A stretch of 64,000 bases of DNA from contig NC_060060.1 of the NCBI RefSeq assembly GCF_020283565.1, positions 72,649,257 to 72,713,256 of the forward strand, given 5' to 3'. Shown here piece after piece: positions 55,887 through 64,000 of this stretch. This stretch comes from Trifolium pratense (Eukaryota; Streptophyta; Magnoliopsida; Fabales; Fabaceae). The notes below the pieces were generated by a model. That model did not search any database and was not told the origin of the DNA. It saw only the letters and a program-made list of their open reading frames with translations. How positions within the stretch are numbered: the stretch's first letter is position 1; every line of letters starts with the position of its first letter. Made by a program: the position numbers and the translations under genes.

Positions 55887-56927
55887 TGAAATTCCTGGCA
55901 CACAGTGGACAGGTGTTGCTCAAGGTGTAGCAACACTTGTCTGTTGTAGACAGATGTTGTTACTGGTGTGCCAACACTTGTCTATAAACAGAGCAAATAA
56001 CATAAAACAATACAAACAGTAAAGTAAATAACACACAAGAGTTGTTAACCCAGTTCAGCCTAAAGCCTACTCTGGGGGATACCAATCCAGGAATGAAGTC
56101 CACTATCAGCAGTATTACTTCGAAGCTAAACTCACCCGTTTACAACTTCTCACTTAATCACTACCCAATGACCCTTCTACCTAGGAACTCCTAGATATGA
56201 GACCCCGTCCCAATTCCCACCTTAGCAACACAGACAGCGCTGCTATTCAATTTCACAAACACAACAGGTGGAGACACACTCCTAAGAAACTAGGATTCAC
56301 TCTTGCTTAAAAGCTTGCGAGTAAACCACACAACACAATAGAACAATCTCCGTACTTCAAAGCTTAGGAGAAGTTCACACTTACAACTCAATAACACTCA
56401 GGTCCTAAGCTTGCATCAATGAGACACCAGATAGGCTCACAATTAACACTCTAAAATCCCTAAAAACACACGCTTTGTAATACACGATTTTAGATACTTG
56501 AAACCATATGCTTGCCTTCGTATTTATAGTAGTAGAACGACTTGGGCTTCAAGACAAAATTAGGGCTTCTAGAATTGCGGCAGCAGTGATATATTTCTGA
56601 AAATAATAGTTATATTTTTGAAACCGCAAAAATATATTTTCCAAAAATATAATTCTTTTGGAAAATAAAACTAGGGTTTAGCTGCCTCATGAAACACATT
56701 AAACACGTGCGCCTTCCTCTGTACGAAACCTTGACATAATTCTTCAAACAGATCTTCAAAAGATTCAGTAGAAAATAATAACATCCAGCTGGCGCGCGCA
56801 GAACAGAGTCAGGTGTTGTTCCAAAGTGTCACAACATTTGTCACAACACTTGGGGTCAGCACACTTGTCTCAACACTTGGCTAAAATATGTTTTTGCAAA
56901 ATGTAGCCAATATACAAAAACCCAACA
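55887..56927 (-). repeat. 5' LTR of Copia A#2 (1041 bp)
   Basis: Same length as the 3' LTR; one difference noted (C at 56428 versus A at 42395). TATAAATA at 56521-56528. The CACAG duplicate follows at 56928-56932. Confidence 0.95.
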
Positions 56928-56932
56928 CACAG

Positions 56933-57575
56933 CTTTGTAATAGTTCACCTTAGCTCTACCATCCTCATCACAAATCCTACTCTTGTTCACAAGGGTCGCA
57001 AAATCCCTTATCTGTGAAAATCCAATCATATGCTTGATGTCTGGACGTAGACCACTTTCAAACTTCACACACTTGTCGTTCTCCGCTTCCAAAGTGTTGT
57101 AATGCGGGCTAAACGCACACAAAGTCTCAAACTTGACGGCATAGTCAGCTACCGTCATATTTCCCTATTTCAATTCCATGAATTCCACCACCTTCTTGTT
57201 CTTCACATCCACAGGAAAATACTTAACCAAAAATTCTCTTTTAAACATTGCCCATGGTATAGCCATACCACCGGGTCCTAGCCTCAACTTGGCATTCTTC
57301 CACCACACGTTCGCTTCCTCACGCAACACATATGTCCCAAGGGTTGTCTTCCCTTCCTCGGAACAATCCATTGCTTCAAAGATTATTTCAAGTTCCTCCA
57401 GCCACTTGTGAGCTCCATCCGGGTTGTAACCTCCGGTAAATGTTGGCGGTTTCTGCTTCATGAACCTTTCCAACCTCATCTCTACCTCTCTTCCAGGTTG
57501 ATGATCTCTAACCACAAGGTTGGTGAGTGCGGCCAAAGCCTCCGCAATCTGAGCATTCGTTCTCGCAGCAGCCAT
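56933..57575 (-). pseudogene. Gypsy#2 gag, with a premature stop, cut by Copia A#2
   Basis: ATG at 57575 ([19 protein letters not shown]); an open stretch before it lacks an ATG. Encodes the capsid region as in Gypsy#1 to FMELK, then TAG at 57165-57167 where Gypsy#1 has CAG (Gln), then resumes [20 protein letters not shown] to NYYKA. Copia A#2 follows at once, and any further residues (CWVFVYW…) come from its LTR. The gag is therefore doubly disabled: a nonsense change and the insertion. Confidence 0.92.
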
Positions 57576-57679
57576 GATTCCTGAACGAATCACAACTAGA
57601 CGTTAGAAAGTACTAACAGTGTTCCCTACACATGCTCATACGGGGAAAAGAAAAGTCCTAATTGGTTCACATGAACCGA

Positions 57680-57694
57680 CCTGCTCTGATACCA
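57680..57694 (-). other. Primer-binding site of Gypsy#2
   Basis: The minus strand reads TGGTATCAGAGCAGG, four bases from the LTR edge at 57699, as in Gypsy#1. Confidence 0.9.
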
Positions 57695-57698
57695 CTAT

Positions 57699-59131
57699 TG
57701 TAACACCCTAACCCATACTACCCTTAAAAACGTAATTTTAAAAACTTTTCAACAAGTGTAAAGGCAGAGTGCCACGCGGTAATTAAAACACATGCATACA
57801 CACAGAGCGTCATGAATTTTAACATGAAAAACAACAGCGGATTCAATCTTGCCAAGCATGCATATATATACATATATATATATACATAAGCCATATTCAT
57901 CCCTAAGGATGTCACTTATACAAGAACTAGCATATCAAAAGGTAACACCGATATACGATGAAATCCAAGCGTAATCCCCGACTCGATGTTACATTACCAG
58001 AGCATTTACTATTTACAAACTCTAATCAAAAGCTAGTACTAAGAGGAGTAATCTATGCTAAGTCTCCTCACCAAAAGGTATTTCAACGCCCAGCTAGAAC
58101 AGCAGTCTAAACGTCGGCACAGTCCTCAGCCTGAATATCTGAACCCCCAAAGGTCCAGCAAATAACACAAAGCAGAGAGTTAGAAAACATAATCGCATAT
58201 CATACGAGTATAAGAAAGGTCTTACACTTTCGAACTACATCATGCATATTCTAACTCACATCAAAACATCGCACTAAACAATTATCAATTAATAAGGTTC
58301 AACACATTTCAACCCCATAATGTCACATACCATTTATCAAATATATGCGCATTTACCCTAAGGTATCTAATGCCAATTAATTCACTGTCATGCCATCCCT
58401 AGACATAACTAAATGCATGTGGTACCAAGATGTCTCACCAACGGTGGACCAAGAACAGTTTTATATCATGCTGGATATGTCGGAACTTACCGAACCATCT
58501 TATCTCCCTTGGATAAGCCAACACAGTTTTATATCCTGTTGGATAGCAGCTCTGGACTCATGGATTCATCTAATCCGATCCTCGGCTTCATTATGGACAC
58601 ATAATCCATTTTCGTTATTGGAACCCAAGTTTCCAATGTTCACATACAATCATGAATGCATGTATGCATACACATATCAACCATATGATATTCTCTAGCT
58701 CGAAGCTACACTTTTATGAATGCGGGAACACAATCCTAACACATTCACTTAACATTGCAAATTAATGCCAAAACATAACATTGCTCACTTTAAGCTACAA
58801 CTCATTGCATACACGTTTATCATTCATATAACGGTTAACAATAAGCATTAACAGTATCAACATGTATCAACGATCATGTAAGGATACTCTTAAACCATGT
58901 TACAAGTGCCTAATCACACTTGCAAACATCAATCAACAATTGCTGTCACAGAGGCCTTCGCTAAGCGAAGCCTTAGCGAGACATGGCGAACCTCACCAGA
59001 GAATCACCTGCTCATGGCGAGCATTGGCGAGCTTCAACGAACTATTCGCTGAGCGAAGGCTTAGCGAGCCTACGCGAACCACACCCGGAAGTCACCTGCT
59101 CATGGCGAGCATTGGCGAGCTTCAACGAACC
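57699..59131 (-). repeat. Gypsy#2 5' LTR, part (cut by Copia A#3)
   Basis: Reads as the complement of the LTR from its GTTACA end inward, nearly identical to 27561 onward (for example A versus G at 28322 and 58458). It is interrupted at 59131 inside the TTCGCT/AGCGAA cluster by Copia A#3; the rest should lie beyond the window. Confidence 0.93.
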
Positions 59132-60171
59132 TGAAATTCCTGGCACACAGTGGACAGGTGTTGCTCAAGGTGTAGCAACACTTGTCTGTTGTAGACAGAT
59201 GTTGTCACTGGTGCGCCAACACTTGTCTATAAGCAGAGCAAATAACATAAAACAATGCAAACAGTAAAGTAAATAACACACGAGAGTTGTTAACCCAGTT
59301 CAGCCTAAAGCCTACTCTGGGGGATACCAATCCAGGAATGAAGTCCACTATCAGCAGTATTACTTCGAAGCTAAACTCACCCGTTTACAACTTCTCACTT
59401 AATCACTACCCAATGATCCTTCTACCTAGGAACTCCTAGATATGAGACCCCGTCCCAATTCCCACCTTAGCAACACAGACAGCGCTGCTATTCAATTTCA
59501 CAATCACAACAGGTGGAGACACACTCCTAAGAAACTAGGATTCACTCTTGCTTAAAAGCTTGCGAGTAAACCACACAACACAATAGAACAATCTCCGTAC
59601 TTCAAAGCTTAGGAGAAGTTCACACTTACAACTCAATAACACTCAGGTCCTAAGCTTGCATCAATGAGACACAAGAAAGGCTCACAATTAACACTCTAAA
59701 ATCCTAAAAACACACGCTTTGTAATACACGATTTTAGATGCTTGAAACCATATGCTTGCCTTCGTATTTATAGTAGTAGAACGACTTGGGCTTCAAGACA
59801 AAATTAGGGCTTCTAGAATTGCGGCAGCAGTGATATATTTTTGAAAACAATAGTTATATTTTTGAAACCGCAAAAATATATTTTCCAAAAATATAATTCC
59901 TTTGGAAAATAAAACTAGGGTTTGGCTGCCTCATGAAACACATTAAACACGTGCGCCTTCCTCTGTAAGAAACCTTGAAACAATTCTTTAAACAGATCTT
60001 CAAAAGATTGAGTAGAAAATAAAAACATCCAGCTGGCGCGCGCAGAACAGAGTCAGGTGTTGTTCCAAAGTGTCACAACATTTGTCACAACACTTGGGGT
60101 CAGCACACTTGTCTCAACACTTGGCTAAAATATGTTTTTGCAAAATGTAGCCAATATACAAAAACCCAACA
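59132..60171 (-). repeat. 3' LTR of Copia A#3 (1040 bp)
   Basis: Same ends as the Copia A#2 LTRs, with scattered single-base differences. TATAAATA at 59765-59772 on the minus strand. It is followed by the polypurine tract complement (60172-60186). Confidence 0.95.
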
Positions 60172-60980
60172 ATCTCCCCCTTTGGCAAATTTTGGCTAAA
60201 ACAATATTAGACCAGTATATAGAGAGATACAGTATTACCTTTCCTTCGAGTCAACATGATCACACAACTAGGAAAGAAAGTAACCCATGATAAAAACTAC
60301 TTTTCAGAAGAGATAAGTAGCATCAGAGGCAATGCAACAGCGGAACAAAAACACAAGTAGCCTCATGGAACAACACAAGGGAGAAATAAACTCCCATAGT
60401 AGATGCTAAGAAGTAGGAGAAATAAACTCCTAATAGTTTAACGTGCATCCATTCATCAAGATAACAACAGGAAAAATAAATTCCCATAAACATCTGAGAA
60501 AAATAAATTCTCAGTCATAAGAGATAGTGGACTCAATAGTCAGGTGCCATAACACTTGGCACAACATTTGTCATCAAATAGATTCAGGCGATCAAGAGAT
60601 AATATCACTCACACTCCCTCTGAATTCATGCATACACACACCAGATAGAGAAAGAATATTCACTACTCCCCCTCAGTACATGCATATTACTCACACTCCC
60701 CCTCATTACGAGCATACGAGCAATTCATGCAAACACAGTCACCAGATGTAAGAACATCTGTCTTCACACTTGGCACACACACACACTACTCCCCCTTTTT
60801 AGCCACAATTTAGACAAACATCATGCATAGGAAGTACCAGAGCATAGAGAATATTAGTGTGCAGTTATTACAGACCATAGAGCACACACAGGTGCTAGAA
60901 ATTCAGGGCCTAGCCCATAAAGGAACAACAAAAGAAACACCAAAAGTACATCAGAAACAAATATAAGGAAACATCAGAAA
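60172..60980 (-). promoter_or_regulatory. 3' non-coding region of Copia A#3: polypurine tracts and hairpins
   Basis: Minus-strand GGGGGAG tracts at 60172-60186 (LTR-adjacent), near 60666-60672, 60696-60702 and 60790-60800. A tract near 60615 has mutated (ACTCCCTC). Four constant-loop hairpins lie between them. There is no gene; the plus-strand stretch at 60527-60751 is not credible. Confidence 0.75.
60379..60514 (-). repeat. Four constant-loop hairpins of Copia A#3
   Basis: Plus-strand coordinates: 60379-60395 (GGGAG/CTCCC), 60414-60432 (TAGGAG/CTCCTA), 60470-60484 (GGAA/TTCC) and 60494-60514 (CTGAGAA/TTCTCAG), each around AAATAAA. Two of them are absent from Copia A#2, and two stem types match those in the much older Copia A#1. 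Confidence 0.8.
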
Positions 60981-63203
60981 TCAGATTGAAGAACTTTCAT
61001 CAGAGTCCTCCATCACATCCTCAGAACCATCCTCAGACTCACTAGCCTCTTCTCCTTCTTGTCCATTTGGCTCACCCTCAGCCATCTCAGCAGCTTCCTC
61101 AGCCTTGAGTGCCTCAATCACACGATCTATTTTCAGCTTCCTGGCCTCAAGAGCTCTACTGGTCTCAGTCAAGTCTGCAATCATCTGCTTCCTAGAGAGT
61201 ACTCCAGCCTGGACAGATGTGCCAACACCTGCTGCAACATTTGTCCCATCCAGCAGCCTCTGCTCAATCACCAACACCCCTTTCCTTTTGCAAGGAACAT
61301 CAGAACTTCTTAGTATATCTGGGTGTTGTTCAAGTATAATATTGCATAGCAGAGTGGGAAGAGCAACTGGTTTCTCAACAGCATATGTTAAAGCATGGCT
61401 CAAAGTTTCTTGAAAGAAATAAGCTCCATAGTCAAAATTAGCCTTGGTACCCACAGCATAAATGAACTTACCCAATCCTCTTGCAATATCACCTGAGTGG
61501 GTGGTTGGTACCCAATTATGGGCAGCAATCCTATTTAAAACAGCATAGAATGGTGAGAGGGAAGTTGCAGACAACTTAGCCTTGCTTGGCCATACTTTAA
61601 TTTTTCCACCAGTGAGGACCTTGCAAATTTCATTATCTGTGGCTTTTAGAGGAGCCACTGCATCAGAACTTCTTTGGAGATATTGGTTTATCACAATAGG
61701 GGAGAATTGAACACACTTTCCTCGAACAAACACTTGCCTGTATTCAGGACTTGCTGGATCATTACAGTCTGCAGTCACATTAATCAAAAATTCCTTGACA
61801 AGCCTGTCATAGCACTTGTCCAAACCAACCACAGTTTTCATCAAACCTGCATACTCAAGAGCTTCAACAACAGGAGGACATTCAAGAATATCATCTTTCA
61901 AATTCCTTTCTAGGGCCAGCCTTCTATGATATACAAATTTCCATCTTGCAGACCCATTTTCCAGATGAAATGAAACATTATCTAATGGAGCATAGGGAAC
62001 AGATTGGGGAACCTTCTTCCTTCCTACACTCTTCCTAGATGTGCTACCAGATGCAGCAACATCTGTCTCAGGTTCAAAATCAGAATCACTAGTTGGAGGA
62101 GCTTTTCTTTTCTTGGTCTCTGACCTAGGGACCACTTTACTGACAGGTTTTGGAGGTCCATACACAGGCTTTTTACCAGTAGCCTTTCCAGCCTTAGAGG
62201 GTTTGGGTGTTTGGACAGGTGTACTAGCAGTCTCTACACCTTTATTAACCCTACTTCTAGTCCTCCTAGCCACACTAGCCTCAGAGTTTGTAGGGACAGC
62301 CTTATCACTAGCAGTAGTTTCATTAACAAGTATAACCTCTGGATTATCATTCACAGCGTTATCAGGAACAGTTTCTTTATCAGTAGCCTTAGGTGGGGGA
62401 CTCTCATCTGACTCAGAATAGTCAACCAAATTTTCCTGTGCCAAAGATGTGGTAACATCTGGCACCACATTTGGCGTAGCGCCATGTGTTGCAACATTTG
62501 GCGCAACATGAGTCTCATCAGCAACATCATTATTGGTCTCAGTAGAAGCACCAATATTATCATTAACAGCAACAGGGGAGTTAGGAACACTTTTCCCCAA
62601 ATTTCCAGACATCTCAGGGGTCTCTACACCTAGGGTTTCACCAGGATTTGGAACATTAAGGTTTTGATTAAGAGAATTCTTACCAGATGTGTCAACATCG
62701 TCCTCTGTAGTATCAACGACAGGAGTAGGAACATCTCTAGACGGTAACGGATCAACATGCAGTTCAGACATTGTATAGGACTTACTCGATTCCGTTCGCG
62801 ACTTTTTGCTCTTCTTCTTTGATTTCTTAATTGAAGAGGAGGGAGATGAAGGATTCGCTCGTGATGACTGTTCCTTCTTCGCAACTGACTTTCTTCGCAT
62901 CTTTGGACTTGTGAAAGGAATGGAGTTAAGAGGAATAGCGTTGATTACTTCTTTTTGTGTCGACGGAGCAGCATTTGTCTTGCTTGGTGAAGATTTGACG
63001 GAATCAGACATGATTGTTGAGTAAGAGTATCTGAAAAGAGCAGAAATTGGAGAAGTGTTGATGGAGAAGTTAGATCGGTTTTGAGCGTGAGAGAGAGAGT
63101 AGATGAAAAGTAATGATTGTGGTTGATGGAGGTTGTGGGAAGTTGAATGAGAACTTCCTTGATTAGCGTGTAACTTAAAGTGATGAGAGGTAGTTACACG
63201 CAT
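60981..63203 (-). CDS. Copia A#3 extra ('envelope-like') ORF, intact (740 aa)
   Basis: ATG at 63203, in frame with and 15 bases after the pol UAG; an inner ATG at 63011 (MSDSVKSSPSKTN) follows C/T-rich leader-like sequence and may also be used. Residues 65-150 are Ser/Lys/Arg-rich (KKSKKKSKKSRTESSKS). The middle is Ala/Thr/Val-rich with PEVILVNET (about 62316-62342) and TRSRVNKG. Next is a basic KKRKAPP patch and the conserved core (about residues 400-640: LDNVSFHLENGSARW, YRQVFVRGKCVQFSP, GDIARGLGKFIYAVGTK, LLCNIILEQHPDIL). It ends with a coiled-coil-like helix and an acidic tail. No signal peptide or hydrophobic span is evident, so 'envelope-like' is only the usual label. Function unknown. 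Confidence 0.88.
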   Translation of the reverse strand: MRVTTSHHFKLHANQGSSHSTSHNLHQPQSLLFIYSLSHAQNRSNFSINTSPISALFRYSYSTIMSDSVKSSPSKTNAAPSTQKEVINAIPLNSIPFTSPKMRRKSVAKKEQSSRANPSSPSSSIKKSKKKSKKSRTESSKSYTMSELHVDPLPSRDVPTPVVDTTEDDVDTSGKNSLNQNLNVPNPGETLGVETPEMSGNLGKSVPNSPVAVNDNIGASTETNNDVADETHVAPNVATHGATPNVVPDVTTSLAQENLVDYSESDESPPPKATDKETVPDNAVNDNPEVILVNETTASDKAVPTNSEASVARRTRSRVNKGVETASTPVQTPKPSKAGKATGKKPVYGPPKPVSKVVPRSETKKRKAPPTSDSDFEPETDVAASGSTSRKSVGRKKVPQSVPYAPLDNVSFHLENGSARWKFVYHRRLALERNLKDDILECPPVVEALEYAGLMKTVVGLDKCYDRLVKEFLINVTADCNDPASPEYRQVFVRGKCVQFSPIVINQYLQRSSDAVAPLKATDNEICKVLTGGKIKVWPSKAKLSATSLSPFYAVLNRIAAHNWVPTTHSGDIARGLGKFIYAVGTKANFDYGAYFFQETLSHALTYAVEKPVALPTLLCNIILEQHPDILRSSDVPCKRKGVLVIEQRLLDGTNVAAGVGTSVQAGVLSRKQMIADLTETSRALEARKLKIDRVIEALKAEEAAEMAEGEPNGQEGEEASESEDGSEDVMEDSDESSSI

Positions 63204-63218
63204 TGCATGCTGTAACTG

Positions 63219-64000
63219 CTATTTGTCTTCAAAAAGGCAAATTCCAAGTTTGCCTCTTAAATTTTCAAATTGACTTGCATCCAACGCTTTAGTAAAAATG
63301 TCTGCTAATTGTTCTTCCGATGCAATGTGTTCAAGTGTAACAATTTTTTCTTCTACAAGCTCTCTTATAAAATGATGACGTATATCAATGTGCTTAGTCC
63401 TACTATGTTGAATAGGATTTTTAGAAATGTTTATAGCACTCGGATTGTCACAGTAAAGTGTCATGACATCTTGCTCCACACTATACTCTTTCAACATTTG
63501 CCTCATCCATAACAATTGAGAGCAACTACTCCCAGCAGCTATATATTCTGCCTCGGCTGTTGATAGAGACACACTATTTTGCTTCTTACTAAACCAAGAT
63601 ACTAGATTGTTTCCCAAGAAGAAACAAGCACCAGAGGTGCTCTTTCTATCATCAGCACTTCCAGCCCAATCTGCATCACAATATCCAATTAAGGTAGAAT
63701 CATTACCATGAGTGTATAGAATTCCATAGCCACATGTTCCATTGACATATTTGAAGATCCTCTTTACTTGAGTCAGATGACTCATCTTAGGCTCAGATTG
63801 GTATCTAGCACAAACACCAACTGCAAACATGATATCAGGCCTGCTAGCTGTGAGATATAGTAAGCTCCCAATCATACTTCTATAGAGACTTTGATCCACA
63901 TCAACCCCTTTCTCATCTTTGGTAAGCTTCAAGTGTGTAGGTGCAGGTGTCCTTTTGTGACTACCACCTTCCATACCAAATTTCTTCACAATGTTTCTTG
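63219..64000 (-). CDS. Copia A#3 pol, C-terminal part (partial at window edge)
   Basis: RNase H end of the gag-pol polyprotein: [59 protein letters not shown], ending LFEDK and UAG (63219-63221) with CAGUUA downstream. Nearly identical to Copia A#2, for example CSQLLW here and CSILLW there. The frame is open to the window edge, and the start lies outside. A start at 63989 would be an artefact of a GTG codon inside NIVKKFG. Confidence 0.93.
   Translation of the reverse strand, partial: RNIVKKFGMEGGSHKRTPAPTHLKLTKDEKGVDVDQSLYRSMIGSLLYLTASRPDIMFAVGVCARYQSEPKMSHLTQVKRIFKYVNGTCGYGILYTHGNDSTLIGYCDADWAGSADDRKSTSGACFFLGNNLVSWFSKKQNSVSLSTAEAEYIAAGSSCSQLLWMRQMLKEYSVEQDVMTLYCDNPSAINISKNPIQHSRTKHIDIRHHFIRELVEEKIVTLEHIASEEQLADIFTKALDASQFENLRGKLGICLFEDK

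Larger units (their letters stand above)
41854..56927 (-). mobile_element. Copia A#2: Sirevirus-type element, nearly complete, with a nested insertion
   Basis: Reading the minus strand: 5' LTR 55887-56927, primer site, gag-pol 55817-50874, UAG readthrough site, extra ORF from 50858, hairpin and polypurine region, 3' LTR 41854-42894. The Athila-like element (44705-49673) splits the extra ORF; without it the element would be about 10.1 kb. One LTR difference was spotted (42395 versus 56428), so insertion is recent. TSD CACAG. Confidence 0.95.
27561..59131 (-). mobile_element. Gypsy#2: Tekay-type element broken by three insertions
   Basis: Same family as Gypsy#1, opposite orientation. Segments: 3' LTR 27561-29302 plus 37625-38136, pol 38132-41853, gag 56933-57575, primer site 57680-57694, and 5' LTR from 57699 to 59131. 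Element C sits in its 3' LTR, Copia A#2 in gag, and Copia A#3 in its 5' LTR. Removing the insertions and one copy of each target duplicate gives a gag-pol length three codons longer than that of Gypsy#1. One premature stop is present (57165-57167). Confidence 0.92.
59132..64000 (-). mobile_element. Copia A#3: Sirevirus-type element, 3' half in the window
   Basis: 3' LTR 59132-60171, non-coding region with hairpins, intact extra ORF 60981-63203, readthrough site, and the C-terminal end of pol to the window edge. The left target duplicate should be GAACC (59127-59131); its partner is outside. It sits in the Gypsy#2 5' LTR. Closely similar to Copia A#2 but with more hairpins in the 3' region. 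Confidence 0.93.

Noticed and set aside
60981..63203. Extra ORF as a true viral-type envelope protein
   Set aside because: No signal peptide, no hydrophobic membrane span and no fusion-peptide-like stretch are visible. Basic clusters and a coiled-coil-like end argue for another role; 'envelope-like' is kept only as the customary label.
1..64000. Host protein-coding genes, tRNA or rRNA genes, CRISPR arrays
   Set aside because: All long ORFs belong to LTR elements. I saw no tRNA-like cloverleaf, rRNA-like sequence or regularly spaced spacer array. The tRNA-matching words found are primer-binding sites.

Overview
The window looks like plant nuclear intergenic DNA made entirely of nested LTR retrotransposons. 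I found no host gene, rRNA, tRNA or CRISPR array. The element types (Sirevirus-type Ty1/copia with an extra 3' ORF, Tekay-type Ty3/gypsy chromoviruses, an Athila-like element with a tRNA-Asp primer site), the AT-rich composition and the plant-type initiation contexts point to a dicot. A legume is my best guess, from recalled similarity of the extra ORF to 'envelope-like' proteins in that family; this is inference.

Layout. (1) 1-6989, + strand: the 3' part of an older, decayed Sirevirus ('Copia A#1') ending in a complete 3' LTR. It sits inside the gag of (2) 'Copia B#1', + strand, 6990-17063: a decayed gag-pol, an intact 877-aa extra ORF, a 121-aa antisense ORF and the 3' LTR. Copia B#1 had itself inserted into an antisense pol of its own family, of which 17064-17398 remains. 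(3) 17399-18326 and 27502-27560 are pieces of an unassigned LTR-like sequence, split by (4) 'Gypsy#1', + strand, 18327-27496: a complete Tekay-type element with an intact gag-pol and TSD GTTCA. (5) 'Gypsy#2', - strand, starts at 27561. It is the same family in opposite orientation, broken by three younger insertions: (6) 'element C' (29303-37619, TSD ATTAA), a Tekay-related element with two 2691-bp LTRs that look identical but no usable coding capacity; (7) 'Copia A#2' (41854-56927, TSD CACAG), whose extra ORF is in turn interrupted by (8) an Athila-like non-autonomous element (44705-49673, TSD AGCAA, 1169-bp LTRs that look identical); and (9) 'Copia A#3' (59132 to beyond the window end).

Order of events from the nesting: Gypsy#2 came first, then element C, Copia A#2 and Copia A#3 (order among these unknown), and the Athila-like element after Copia A#2. 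Copia A#2 has an intact 1647-codon gag-pol. In both A#2 and A#3, pol ends at a UAG with a CAGUUA 3' context, followed by an inverted repeat and an in-frame extra ORF, which fits stop-codon suppression.

The most unusual structure is in the 3' non-coding region of Copia A. It holds a family of short hairpins with an almost invariant 7-nt loop (UUUAUUU in the element sense) and stems that change sequence while staying paired. They are interleaved with repeated GGGGGAG polypurine tracts. Copia A also carries a short quasi-palindromic motif (GACAxxTGT ... ACAxxTGTC) scattered through its LTR, gag, pol, extra ORF and 3' region.
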